Counted from the first letter of the stretch, positions 7,360-16,103 are shown. The stretch: DNA of 18,398 nucleotides from DAOMNN01 sp050486545 (GCA_050486545.1 JBJHDM010000061.1:1-18398), one strand, 5' to 3'. Notes: generated by a model not told the origin, from the letters alone. Numbers and translations: made by a program.

Positions 7360-8592
7360 TTGGACGTTGAAGAGATCTTTCTCGGGCGCCAGCCCATCCT
7401 CGATCGCAACGAGCGACTCGTCGGCTATGAACTCCTGTTCCGTGCGGGCTTGCGCAATGCCAGCAATGTGCACGACGACGTGCAGGCGACCGCGAGCGTC
7501 ATCTCGCATGCCTTCGGCCAGTTCGGGGCGTCGGCCGTGCTGGGGCATTGCCGAGGCTTTATCAACTTCAGTGCGGAGATGCTGTTCAGCGACCTGATCG
7601 AGCTGCTGCCGCGCGACCAGGTCGTGCTCGAACTGCTCGAAACCGTGGAGATTACCGAGGAGGTCGTCGCCCGTTGTCGCCGGCTCAAGGCCGACGGCTA
7701 CTCGATTGCGCTTGATGATTTCGTCTATGACGAGGCCTATCTGCCCCTGCTCGACATCGTCGATGTCGTCAAGATCGACCTGATGCAATGCGAGCGTGAA
7801 CAGCTGCCGCAACTGGTGTCCACCCTGCGGCGATGGCCTGTCGAACTGGTTGCCGAAAAGGTCGATAGCCGGGAGCAGGCGCAGTACTGTCGCGAACTGG
7901 GATTCGACCTGTTCCAGGGCTACTATTTCGCGCGCCCTTCGATCCTGAGTTCGCGGCGCACGGATCCGTCGGCAGTGGGGGTGATGACCTTGCTCGACCT
8001 TGTCCTGCGCGACGCCGAAACGCGCGAGATCGAGGAAGCCTTCAAGCACAACCCCGCGCTGACCTACAACCTGCTGCGGCTGGTCAATTCCGCGGCTACG
8101 GGGGTTCGCCGCCAGATCGGGTCCGTTTCCCAGGCACTCCTGTTGCTCGGGCGGCGCCCCTTGCAGCGCTGGTTGCAATTGTTGTTGTTTACCGTGGAGC
8201 CGGGCAATCCCTTTCCGAGCCCGCTCATGCAACTGGCCGCGGGGCGGGCGCGCCTGATGGAACTGCTGGCCGCGCGTGAGCGCGATTCGACGGCGTTCGC
8301 CGATGCCGCTTTCATGACCGGGATCCTGTCGTTCCTGGACGTGCTGTTCGGCATGACCTTCGAGGAGATTACGCAGCAGTTCGGCGTGGCCGATGACATT
8401 TCGCGGGCGCTGCTGCGGCGAGAAGGCGCACTGGGGAAGCTGCTTCTGCTGGTGGAGTCCGTCGAAAGCGCCGATCGCGAGCGCGTGGAGACCGTGCTGA
8501 CCGATTTCCGGGAGATCGGATTGAACGAACTCACCCTTGCGGAGATCGAGGCGATGGCCTGGGTCAGCCGGATCGTGCAGGACGGGATGTAG
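7360..8592 (+). CDS. EAL-HDOD domain signalling protein (YuxH-like)
   Basis: A 410-residue cytoplasmic regulator. The N-terminal half (about 5-200) is an EAL-type fold: IFLGRQPILD (6-15), YELLFR (23-28) where active cyclic-di-GMP phosphodiesterases have EALLR, then IALDDF and VAEKVDS. Several catalytic positions look changed, so it more likely senses or binds than hydrolyses cyclic di-GMP. The C-terminal half (about 205-400) is an HDOD domain (PALTYNLLRLVNSA, GSVSQALLLLGRRPL), seen in signalling proteins without phosphohydrolase activity. The frame is open from a TTG at 7246. I place the start at the TTG at 7360 because relatives begin a few residues before the FLGRQPI motif; neither start has a strong ribosome site. 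Its stop is 85 bases before sbcD with no terminator between, so partial co-transcription is possible. Confidence 0.85.
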   Translation: MDVEEIFLGRQPILDRNERLVGYELLFRAGLRNASNVHDDVQATASVISHAFGQFGASAVLGHCRGFINFSAEMLFSDLIELLPRDQVVLELLETVEITEEVVARCRRLKADGYSIALDDFVYDEAYLPLLDIVDVVKIDLMQCEREQLPQLVSTLRRWPVELVAEKVDSREQAQYCRELGFDLFQGYYFARPSILSSRRTDPSAVGVMTLLDLVLRDAETREIEEAFKHNPALTYNLLRLVNSAATGVRRQIGSVSQALLLLGRRPLQRWLQLLLFTVEPGNPFPSPLMQLAAGRARLMELLAARERDSTAFADAAFMTGILSFLDVLFGMTFEEITQQFGVADDISRALLRREGALGKLLLLVESVESADRERVETVLTDFREIGLNELTLAEIEAMAWVSRIVQDGM

Positions 8593-8677
8593 TCGCCGCT
8601 CGGTCGTCGGGCGGCAAGGCTTGCACGCGCAGCCCGATCCGGTCGATCATCCGGGCAATGCTTCCGGAGTCTTACCC

Positions 8678-9832
8678 TTGCGTTTCCTGCATACCGCAGA
8701 CTGGCACCTTGGCCGAATCTTCCATGCCCGTTCGCTGATCGAGGATCAGGCGTACGTGCTCGATCAACTGGTGGGGCTCGTACGCGAGACGCGTCCCGAC
8801 GCCGTGCTGATCGCGGGCGACGTCTATGATCGGGCGGTGCCGCCTCCCGATGCCGTCAGCCTGCTTGACGAGACGCTGTCGCGCATCGTGCTGGGGGAGG
8901 GCGTACCGGTCGTCCTGATCGCGGGGAATCACGACAGCCCCGATCGCCTCGCCTTTGGCGCGCGCCTGCTCGCCGCCCATGGCCTCACGATTGCCGGGCG
9001 TCCCGGCGCGGCGGTGACTCCGGTCCGTCTCGAGGACCGATGGGGACGCGTGGAGATCCACCCGGTGCCCTATGCCGAGCCCGCCATGGTCCGCGACGCG
9101 CTGGGGGGCGACTGCCACGATCACGACTCGGCACTGGGGCTGCTGCTCGATCAGATCCGTCAGGCGCACGATCCGGCGGCGCGATCCGTCGTGCTTGCCC
9201 ACGCCTTCGTCGCGGGTGGGCTCGAGTCCGAATCCGAGCGACCGCTGTCGGTCGGTGGAAGCGGGGCGGTGGCTGCCGCACGGTTCGAGGGGTTCGACTA
9301 TGTCGCGCTGGGCCACCTGCACCGGGCGCAACCGGCCGGATTGCCGAACGTGCACTATGCCGGGTCGCTGCTCGGCTATTCGCTGTCCGAAGCCGGTCAG
9401 GATAAGAGCGTGAATCTGGTCGAATTGCGTGCTCGCGGAGCGCGCAGCGTCGAACGTGTCGCACTGCGCCCTCGCCGTGCCCTGCGCCGGATCGAAGGCA
9501 CGCTTGTCGAACTGGTCGAGGCCGGCCGCAAGGACCCGGGACGGGAGGACTACGTCTTTGCCAGCCTGACCGATCCGGGGGCATTGCTCGAACCCGTGGC
9601 GCGTCTGCGGGAGGTCTTCCCGAACGTGCTCGGTTGCGAACGCACCGTGCTGGCCCGTGTCGGTGCCGGGGGGGCTGCTGCGAGGCTCCAGTCACGGCGC
9701 GACCTCGATCTGCGTACCCTGTTCGGGGACTTCTTTCGCGAGGTCGCCGGCGAATCGCTGTCCGAGCCTTCGCTTGCCGCGCTCGATGACGCGATCGAGA
9801 CGCTGATGCATGAAGAGCGGGAATCGACGTGA
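8678..9832 (+). CDS. sbcD: Nuclease subunit SbcD of the SbcCD complex
   Basis: A 384-residue metallophosphoesterase that works with SbcC to cut DNA hairpins and process double-strand ends in the cytoplasm (Mre11 family). Metal-binding motifs are in order: HTADWHLG (5-12), GDVYD, GNHDSPDR, a HAFV segment and GHLHRAQ. The start is a TTG at 8678 with a GGAG ribosome site (8666-8669) eight bases before it, giving MRFLHTADWH as in the family. The frame opens earlier at 8537, but that part overlaps the EAL-HDOD gene and lacks conserved sequence. The last four bases (9829-9832) overlap the sbcC start codon, so the two proteins are translationally coupled. Confidence 0.95.
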   Translation: MRFLHTADWHLGRIFHARSLIEDQAYVLDQLVGLVRETRPDAVLIAGDVYDRAVPPPDAVSLLDETLSRIVLGEGVPVVLIAGNHDSPDRLAFGARLLAAHGLTIAGRPGAAVTPVRLEDRWGRVEIHPVPYAEPAMVRDALGGDCHDHDSALGLLLDQIRQAHDPAARSVVLAHAFVAGGLESESERPLSVGGSGAVAAARFEGFDYVALGHLHRAQPAGLPNVHYAGSLLGYSLSEAGQDKSVNLVELRARGARSVERVALRPRRALRRIEGTLVELVEAGRKDPGREDYVFASLTDPGALLEPVARLREVFPNVLGCERTVLARVGAGGAAARLQSRRDLDLRTLFGDFFREVAGESLSEPSLAALDDAIETLMHEEREST

Positions 9833-12800
9833 AGCCGCTGCGGCTTGTCCTGCAGGCGTTCGGGCCGTTCGCGCAGACGCATACGGTCGATTTCTCCCGG
9901 CTCGAAGGCGCCCTGTTCCTGATCCACGGCTCGACGGGGTCGGGCAAGACGACCCTGCTCGATGCGCTGTGCTTCGCGCTGTACGGAGACACCTCCGGGG
10001 GTGAACGCGATCCCCGCGCCATGCGCAGCGACCACGCGCCACCGTCGCTCGAGACCGAGATCACGCTCGACTTCTCGCTCGGAGACGAGTGTCTGCGGGT
10101 AGTGCGCAAGCCGGCGCAGCGACGCGCCAAGCGGCGGGGGGAAGGCGATACGGAGGTCCCGGCCTCGGCCCGGCTCGACCGTCTGGTGGGGACGCAGTGG
10201 AAGAATGTGGCGACGCAGCCGGGGCGGGTGACGAGCGAGATCCGCAATCGGCTCGGGTTCGATAGTGCGCAGTTCCGGCAGGTGATCGTGCTCCCGCAAG
10301 GTCGTTTCCGGGAACTGCTCAGCGCCCGCTCGGACGAGCGCGAAGCGATCCTGCAAACGCTGTTTCGCACCGAGGCCTTCCGCCGGCTCGGTGAGGAGCT
10401 GAAACGTCAGGCCCGCGAACTGGAAAGCCATGTGGGCCGGATCCGGGTGCAATGCGACACCTTGCTGCAGCAGGCGGGGCAGGCGGATCGCGAGGCGCTG
10501 GAAGCGTTTCGGGAGGCGTGCAGGGTCGAACTGGAGACCTTGCGCGGGCAGGAGGCGACACGTCGGCAGAACGACCGAGTCGCGCGGGACGCACTCGAGC
10601 GTGGTCGGTCGGCCGCGATCGCGCTGCAGGAGCTTGCGGACGCGGCAGCAGCCGATGAGCGCTTGCGGGCGCTCGAACCGCAGATCGAAGAGAAGCGCAC
10701 GGTGCTGGCGCGCGGACGCCAGGCCGAGAGGGTGCTTGTCGTCGATCGGCAGTTGCGCGTTGCGAAACAGGCGCACGAACAGGCCTTGCTGCGTGCGGTC
10801 GCGGCACGAACCGCCGTTGCCGAAGCCGCACAGGCGCACGAACGTACCCGGCTCCGACTGCAATCCGAGCAAGGGCGTGAGGTCGAGCGTGAAGCGTGCA
10901 TCCGGAAACTCTCCGAACTGGAAGCGTTGGTCGAACAGGTCGAGCGACTGGCCAGGACAAGGAGCCAGCGCGATGCGGAGGGGGAGACGCAGCGACGACT
11001 CAGGCAGGATGTCGAACGTCGGATACAGGAACTGCAGCAGCGACAGGCCGACCTGGTCGCACGCGACGCGCGCGCCGCGGGGTTGCGCGAAACCGTCGCG
11101 ACACGTGAGCTGCTTGCCCACCGGCTCGAGCTGGCGCGTACGCAAGCGCGCCAGCTCGAGCGTCTTGCTGCCGCACGCGATGCAGTGGCGATCGCTGAAC
11201 GGGACGTGGAGGCGGCGAGGGGCGGCGTGCGGGAAGCCGAGGCGCATCTGCACGCGTGCCGGGAGACGCTGGAGATGCGGGAGGGCGACTGGCTGAGCGG
11301 CCAGGCCAGGCTGCTGGCGACGCAGCTCGTGCCAGGCGAGGCCTGCCCGGTCTGTGGGGCGACCGAACACCCGCTTCCGGCGCACGGTGACGTCGATTCG
11401 CCATCCGGGGCAGGGGAGGACCGTGTCAAGGCGGCACGGGAAGCGGTCCGTGCGGCGTCGTCGTTGCGCGACACGGCACTCGCGCGCTGCCATGCACTCG
11501 AAACCGGGCTCGCGCAACGACGTGCAACGGTTTCGGAACTCGATGGGCTGCTCCGGGGTGTCGAGAACGCGTCTCTCGGGTCGGCGGGATGCGCGGCGCT
11601 CGAGCAGGCGCTCGAGGGTGCGGAAGCCGCAGCCCGTGAACTCGCCGGCATCACGCGGGAGCAGGAAGCACAACGATTGCGCGTCGGCGAGCTCGAACGC
11701 GCGGTCCGGCAGCAAGAGACCGAAGCGGCCCGCATGGATGCGCGGATTGCTGCGCTGGACGCCGAGATCGCCCTGTACCGGGACAGCGTTCCGGAGGCCT
11801 TGCGCGACCCGCAAGTCCTGCGCAAGGAGATCGCGGGTCTCGTCGAACGCCGTGAGGCACTGGAATCGGCACTGCGACAGGCCCGCGAGGAGGAGCGCAC
11901 GACGACCACCCGTCTTGCCGGTGCCCAGGCGGCGGCGCAATCGGCGGAGGAAGAGGCGGGGCGTGCGGCCTCGGCACTGGCCGATGCGCAGTCGCACTTC
12001 ATCGAGTCCTGGATGGAGGCCGGCTTCGCGGACGAATCCGCTTATCGTGATGCGGTGCGCGATGCTGCGGTACTCGACACCTGGTCGGCCGAGCTCGCTG
12101 CCCATGAACGAGCCTGTGCCGCGGCGCGTGACCGCCTGGCGCGGGCCAGGGGTGGCGCCGACGGACTGGTTGCGCCCGATCTCGAGGGATTGCAGCATGC
12201 AGCCACCGAGTCCGCAAGCGCTTTGGAAGGGCTGCTCGGCGAAATCCAGGCCTCGGCAGCCCGCCTTCGCCCGCTCGATCAGGTCCTGGAATCGCTTCTA
12301 CAACTGGAGCGCGAAGCCGGCGAAGCGGGCGAGCGATATGCCGTGCTTGGCCGCCTGGCGGAGGTGGCGGGCGGGACCAATCCCTTGCGCATGACCTTCC
12401 AGCGTTTCGTGCTTGCGACGCTGCTCGACGAGGTGCTCGAAGCCGCATCGATGCGACTGACGCGCATGAGCCGCAGCCGCTTCGAGCTGAGGCGGGTGCG
12501 TCAGGCGCTGGATCAGCGAAGCGCCGGGGGACTCGATCTGGAAGTGTTCGATCACTACACCGGGACGACCCGGCCGGCGAGCACCTTGTCGGGGGGGGAG
12601 GGTTTTCTCGCCGCCTTGTCGCTGGCGTTGGGGTTGGCCGATGTCGTGCAGTCACGAGCCGGCGGGATCCAGATGGAGACGCTGTTCATCGACGAAGGAT
12701 TCGGCACGCTGGACCCGGAGAGCCTGGATTTTGCGATGCGTACGCTCATCGATCTCCAGCAGGCCGGACGAATGATCGGCGTGATCTCGCATGTGGCCGA

Positions 12801-12876
12801 ACTGAAGGAGCGCATGGATGTGCGGCTGGAGATCCTGTCCGGTCCGCGCGGGAGCGATATCCGCGTGGTGTGCTGA
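9829..12876 (+). CDS. sbcC: ATPase subunit SbcC of the SbcCD complex
   Basis: A 1015-residue SMC/Rad50-type ATPase that drives SbcD nuclease action on hairpins and blocked DNA ends. The Walker A motif GSTGSGKTT spans 34-42. Long charged coiled-coil arms run from about 180 to 860. The zinc hook CPVC is at 506-509, close to the middle of the protein, as needed for hook dimerisation. The ABC signature STLSGGE ends at 924, Walker B with LFIDE ends at 956, and the switch histidine lies in VISHV near 988. The start is GTG at 9829, overlapping the sbcD stop. The stop is 12 bases from the convergent L,D-transpeptidase gene. The coding strand is extremely Arg- and Glu-rich, which produces long open frames on the opposite strand. 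Confidence 0.96.
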   Translation: MKPLRLVLQAFGPFAQTHTVDFSRLEGALFLIHGSTGSGKTTLLDALCFALYGDTSGGERDPRAMRSDHAPPSLETEITLDFSLGDECLRVVRKPAQRRAKRRGEGDTEVPASARLDRLVGTQWKNVATQPGRVTSEIRNRLGFDSAQFRQVIVLPQGRFRELLSARSDEREAILQTLFRTEAFRRLGEELKRQARELESHVGRIRVQCDTLLQQAGQADREALEAFREACRVELETLRGQEATRRQNDRVARDALERGRSAAIALQELADAAAADERLRALEPQIEEKRTVLARGRQAERVLVVDRQLRVAKQAHEQALLRAVAARTAVAEAAQAHERTRLRLQSEQGREVEREACIRKLSELEALVEQVERLARTRSQRDAEGETQRRLRQDVERRIQELQQRQADLVARDARAAGLRETVATRELLAHRLELARTQARQLERLAAARDAVAIAERDVEAARGGVREAEAHLHACRETLEMREGDWLSGQARLLATQLVPGEACPVCGATEHPLPAHGDVDSPSGAGEDRVKAAREAVRAASSLRDTALARCHALETGLAQRRATVSELDGLLRGVENASLGSAGCAALEQALEGAEAAARELAGITREQEAQRLRVGELERAVRQQETEAARMDARIAALDAEIALYRDSVPEALRDPQVLRKEIAGLVERREALESALRQAREEERTTTTRLAGAQAAAQSAEEEAGRAASALADAQSHFIESWMEAGFADESAYRDAVRDAAVLDTWSAELAAHERACAAARDRLARARGGADGLVAPDLEGLQHAATESASALEGLLGEIQASAARLRPLDQVLESLLQLEREAGEAGERYAVLGRLAEVAGGTNPLRMTFQRFVLATLLDEVLEAASMRLTRMSRSRFELRRVRQALDQRSAGGLDLEVFDHYTGTTRPASTLSGGEGFLAALSLALGLADVVQSRAGGIQMETLFIDEGFGTLDPESLDFAMRTLIDLQQAGRMIGVISHVAELKERMDVRLEILSGPRGSDIRVVC

Positions 12877-12888
12877 ATGTCGGGCGCA

Positions 12889-14550
12889 TCAGGGAGCCGG
12901 AGTACAGGGGCCGGCAATCGAATCGATCCGGTCCGGGGCCGACAGTGCGGCGAGGATCCGGTCGTCGTGGCCATAGATGTCGGGGCGGAAACTCACTTCG
13001 CCCTGGAGGTTGGCGTCGGCGGTCCAGTAGGCGATCAGAACGGGGATGGGGCGACCGAGCGAGAGATTGCGGGTCTCCCCGCTTTCGAGAACCGCATCGA
13101 CGCGGTTACGGTCGAGTCCATTCGACTCGTCGATCAGCAGGTTGACCAGTTCCATCGCCCGCTCCACGCGCACGCAACCCGAACTGACGGTGCGCAGGTC
13201 GCGCTCGAACAGGCGCTGGCTGGGGGTGTCGTGGAGATAGACGGAAAAGGGATTGGGGAAGCGGATCGCGACCTGTCCCAGCGCGTTATCGGGCCCCGCA
13301 TCCTGGCGCAACAGCACGGCTCCCGGGCGTGACCAGTCCACGGCCTCGGGGTCGATTTCGTTGCCCGAATGATCGAGGACGCGGATGCGGTTGCGTGCGA
13401 GGTAGTCGAGGTCCTTGCGTATCTCCGGGAGCTTGTCGCGCCGCAGGATCGTCGGCGGAATCGTCCAGGTCGGGTTGAACGTGAAATGCGTGATCTCGGA
13501 CTGCAGCAGCGGCGTGGGGCGGCTGGGTCGGCCGACCTGGGTGCGGGCACTCCAGACCGGTTCCCCATTCCGATAGAATCGAATCCCGGCCCCCGCGACG
13601 TCGACGAGAACGAACTGCGGGAGCGGTTCGGTCGCACGTGCCAGCCAGCGTGCCCGTTCGAGGTTGACCCGGATCTGGTCGATGCGCGCCGTCCGGGGCA
13701 CGTTGAGGGCGGCCAGCGTTGCCCTGCCGACGATGCCGTCGATCTCCAGGTGGTGGCGTTCCTGGAATGCCCGCACGGCTGCCACCAAGGTTTCGTCATA
13801 CCGTTCCAGGGCTTCGGTGGCGGTCCAGTCCGGAGGGGGGACGTCGAGCCGTTGCCGGAGCAGCAGCACGCGTGCGTCCACTGTACCCGGGCGGATCGAC
13901 GGGCCGGCCGGAATGTACGGCCACTCCCTGGCCGTCTCGTCGGTGCGCAGGCGCTGGAGTGCGGTGCGCAGATTGTGATAGAGCGGCGTGTCGGGCCGGG
14001 CAAGCTCGAAAGCGCGTTTCGGATCGTCGAGGCCGAGTTCGGCCCACAGGAGGATCCGGTCCTCGACGATGGCGCGGGGAGGGGCTTCGAAGCGCCACAT
14101 GGGTTCGACGGTCTGTGGGTCGAGTCGTCCCAGGCCGACGTGCCGGAGCGCGCGAAGGTAGGCATGGGTGGCCAGTATGTCGTCGCAGGCCCAACGGCCG
14201 GGGGTGTCCGCGGGGTGCGCAGCCATACGGTGCAGATGCCGGTAGGCATAGTCTTCCGGATCCAGCCCGTCTTCGACGAGTGCCTCGATCTGTGCGATCA
14301 GGCCGGACAGGCGCATGGCGTCGTGCCAGATCGGGGTGTGCCCGGTGCGGGCATAGAGCATGGCCAGACTGTCGAACTCGGTACCCGAGAGCGTCATCCC
14401 GTCCAGACTGCCGGTATGCCGGATCACCTCGAGAGTCGTCGCGATTCCGGCGTCAGGTCCCGAAAGGCGCGCAGCATCAGGCGCTGCGGACAGGGCCGGT
14501 GCGACGGACAGCCAGATGGCGAACAGGAGGGGGATTCGTATTGGGGGCAA
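12889..14550 (-). CDS. YcbB-like murein L,D-transpeptidase
   Basis: A 553-residue exported enzyme that would form 3-3 crosslinks in peptidoglycan or otherwise use a cysteine acyl-enzyme on tetrapeptide stems. A signal peptide covers about 1-22 with likely cleavage after ALSA. A scaffold region follows, then a peptidoglycan-binding domain (AVRAFQERHHLEIDGIVGRATLAALN). The YkuD catalytic domain carries YLHDTP (His440) and SSGCVRV (Cys459), the complete active-site pair. It is somewhat shorter than E. coli YcbB/LdtD (about 615 residues). The start is TTG at 14550; GGAG (14559-14562 as its complement) lies eight bases upstream and supports it. It is divergent from a second L,D-transpeptidase family gene and convergent with sbcC. 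Confidence 0.92.
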   Translation of the reverse strand: MPPIRIPLLFAIWLSVAPALSAAPDAARLSGPDAGIATTLEVIRHTGSLDGMTLSGTEFDSLAMLYARTGHTPIWHDAMRLSGLIAQIEALVEDGLDPEDYAYRHLHRMAAHPADTPGRWACDDILATHAYLRALRHVGLGRLDPQTVEPMWRFEAPPRAIVEDRILLWAELGLDDPKRAFELARPDTPLYHNLRTALQRLRTDETAREWPYIPAGPSIRPGTVDARVLLLRQRLDVPPPDWTATEALERYDETLVAAVRAFQERHHLEIDGIVGRATLAALNVPRTARIDQIRVNLERARWLARATEPLPQFVLVDVAGAGIRFYRNGEPVWSARTQVGRPSRPTPLLQSEITHFTFNPTWTIPPTILRRDKLPEIRKDLDYLARNRIRVLDHSGNEIDPEAVDWSRPGAVLLRQDAGPDNALGQVAIRFPNPFSVYLHDTPSQRLFERDLRTVSSGCVRVERAMELVNLLIDESNGLDRNRVDAVLESGETRNLSLGRPIPVLIAYWTADANLQGEVSFRPDIYGHDDRILAALSAPDRIDSIAGPCTPAP

Positions 14551-14576
14551 TGGTTTTTCTCCGGCGATCGGCCTGA

Positions 14577-14582
14577 TAGAAT
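14577..14582 (+). promoter_or_regulatory. Possible -10 box for the YkuD_2 gene
   Basis: TAGAAT (five of six) lies in the 176-base gap between the divergent L,D-transpeptidase genes and would give a leader of about 140 bases. The -35 region (a T-rich run at 14554-14559) is a poor match. A 5-bp hairpin (14604-14617) lies in the leader. Confidence 0.3.
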
Positions 14583-14726
14583 GCCGGTCAATCGGTGGCC
14601 TTTGCGGTATTGACCGCGAAGCTTGGCACGGCGTTCAACACCTGTACATCGCCAGGGAGGCGATTGCCGCGTATTCGGGTTCCGGCATGCCGGGGCGTTC
14701 GTGCCGCAACAAGGGGATTCACCTGC

Positions 14727-15452
14727 ATGATGAATGCAATGTACCGGCTTTTGCTGGCCGTTGGGATGGTCGTGGTCCTTTCGGGGCAAAGCCAGGCAGC
14801 GTCGCCGATGGAGCGTTCGCTGGTCGACGCGCTTGCGCGTTCGGCGCCCGGTATCGACAGCAAGGTGCTGGGAAAGGCCGTCTCGGCAATGCAATGTGCG
14901 ACGGCCAACGGCATGGACCCGGCGGCGAGGCTGGCCGTGATCGACTTTTCCAGACCTTCGTCCGAGCCGCGCCTGTGGATTTTCGACCTGCGCTCGCGCA
15001 CCCTGATTCTCGAGGAACTGGTGGCGCACGGACAGAACTCCGGCGAGAACTTCGCGACGAGTTTTTCGAATATCGTCGGCAGCTATCAGTCCAGTCTGGG
15101 GCTGTTCCGGACCCAGGAAAGCTACTTCGGCCGGCACGGCTATTCCCTGCGCATGGACGGGCTCGAGCCTGGCATCAACGACAAGGCGCGCGAGCGCGCA
15201 ATCGTCATCCATGCGGCCGACTACGTCGATCCTGCCTGGGTCGACCGCCAGGGGCGGATCGGTCGTAGCCAGGGGTGCCCCGCCGTTCGCCCCGAGGTGG
15301 CCAAGACGGTGGTCGATAGCCTCAAGGGCGGTCAATTCATGTTCTCGTACTTCCCGGACCCCGAGTGGCTGGCGTCGTCGGCCTACCTGAACTGCGAACC
15401 CCGACGGGTCGCCAGCATTCTCGCACCCCTGCGCGCCAACCCGGGTTCCTGA
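14727..15452 (+). CDS. YkuD_2-type L,D-transpeptidase catalytic domain protein
   Basis: A 241-residue exported protein of the murein L,D-transpeptidase catalytic family (PF13645-type by motif). The signal peptide is residues 1 to about 25 (hydrophobic stretch 7-20, likely cleavage after SQA). The mature part shows FSRPSSEPRLWIFDL (74-88), a GS-rich GSYQSSLGLF segment (118-127), IVIHAADYV (159-167; His162) and RSQGCPAV (180-187; Cys184), the expected catalytic His and Cys. The ATG at 14727 is preceded by AAGGGGA at 14711-14717, and a second ATG follows at once. Earlier in-frame codons (from 14595) encode nothing recognisable. It probably acts in the periplasm on peptidoglycan, but the reaction of this subfamily is poorly known. 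An intrinsic terminator follows. Confidence 0.88.
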   Translation: MMNAMYRLLLAVGMVVVLSGQSQAASPMERSLVDALARSAPGIDSKVLGKAVSAMQCATANGMDPAARLAVIDFSRPSSEPRLWIFDLRSRTLILEELVAHGQNSGENFATSFSNIVGSYQSSLGLFRTQESYFGRHGYSLRMDGLEPGINDKARERAIVIHAADYVDPAWVDRQGRIGRSQGCPAVRPEVAKTVVDSLKGGQFMFSYFPDPEWLASSAYLNCEPRRVASILAPLRANPGS

Positions 15453-15468
15453 GTTTCCGGAACGGATG

Positions 15469-15497
15469 TCGGCGGTCTGAAATGACCGACCGGTTTT
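15469..15497 (+). terminator. Intrinsic terminator after the YkuD_2 gene
   Basis: The stem pairs 15469-15477 with 15484-15493 around one bulged A (15489). The loop is six bases and four T residues (15494-15497) follow. It begins 17 bases after the stop codon. Confidence 0.6.
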
Positions 15498-15638
15498 CCT
15501 GTCGCCAGGCGGGATCGAGTGTCTATACTCTTCCTATACGCTCGGCGTGCGTTGCCGGCTGGGCCGGTGTCGTCTCCTGTCGCCAAGCGCATTCGACGTG
15601 AGTCAGCGTGCGCGCGGGCTCACGCCGCAGGAGGGGAG

Positions 15639-16049
15639 ATGGGCCTCGCCGACGGCATTCGCAAGCATGGGTTCCGCAACTGGCATGAACGCGAGTTGCT
15701 CGGAAGTCATGGCTGGCTGGTCGTGACACTCTTGTGTGCAGTCGGGGCCTTTGCTGCCCTCGAGGCGTTGATGGGCAGCCGTCTATGGATCGACCGGGCC
15801 ACCAATACGGTCGTCATTGCCGCGTGTGGGGCGGTTGGCATCGTTGCGTTGCGATTGTTCCTTGAGCGATTGGTTCGTGCGCAGACGGTTGCGGAGCAGG
15901 CCAAGTGTCCGCAGTGCGAAACCTTCGGGAGGCTCAAGGTGATCGCCGAGGGGCATCATGAGCCCTGGGTGCGGGTCGGTTGCCGGAAATGTGCCCACGA
16001 GTGGGTGATTCGGGATCGCAACGGAGCTCCCGGAACGGTGGATTCGTGA
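15639..16049 (+). CDS. Small two-pass membrane protein with a C-terminal zinc ribbon
   Basis: I do not recognise a named family. The 136-residue product has two hydrophobic segments (about 26-44 and 57-75), so both ends face the same side, probably the cytoplasm. A C-terminal zinc-ribbon-like module follows, with CPQC at 90-93 and CRKC at 115-118 and a conserved-looking Trp pair between and after them. Such ribbons bind zinc and often act in protein or nucleic-acid contacts; no function can be assigned. The ATG at 15639 has an excellent ribosome site (GGAGGGGAG directly before it). An in-frame start at 15519 would add 40 Arg- and Ala-rich residues without a ribosome site, so I reject it. A strong terminator follows at once, so this is a single-gene unit. 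Confidence 0.75.
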   Translation: MGLADGIRKHGFRNWHERELLGSHGWLVVTLLCAVGAFAALEALMGSRLWIDRATNTVVIAACGAVGIVALRLFLERLVRAQTVAEQAKCPQCETFGRLKVIAEGHHEPWVRVGCRKCAHEWVIRDRNGAPGTVDS

Positions 16050-16052
16050 ACG

Positions 16053-16080
16053 AAAAAACGGGTCCTTTCGGACCCGTTTT
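16053..16080. terminator. Bidirectional intrinsic terminator
   Basis: An 11-bp perfect stem (16055-16065 with 16070-16080) with a TTTC loop is flanked by an A run on the left and a T run on the right. It therefore works in both directions and serves the zinc-ribbon gene (plus) and the nir block (minus). Confidence 0.92.
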
Positions 16081-16103
16081 CCGGTACGAGGCGATTGTGC
16101 GGC

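Noticed and set aside
8537..8677. N-terminal extension of SbcD
   Set aside because: It overlaps the EAL-HDOD gene, has no conserved content, and the TTG at 8678 has a good ribosome site and the family-typical N-terminus.
9550..12198. An 882-codon open frame on the minus strand opposite sbcD/sbcC
   Set aside because: It is antisense to clear sbcD and sbcC coding sequence. The translation is low in conserved motifs and rich in Arg, Leu and Pro, as expected from the mirror of a GC-rich Glu/Arg coiled-coil gene.
10440..12320. Repetitive appearance of the sbcC middle region
   Set aside because: It comes from coiled-coil composition (Glu, Arg, Ala codons), not from true tandem DNA repeats.
13369..14613. 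A 414-codon plus-strand frame opposite the YcbB-like gene
   Set aside because: The minus strand carries a full signal peptide, peptidoglycan-binding domain and catalytic His/Cys; the plus frame shows nothing recognisable.
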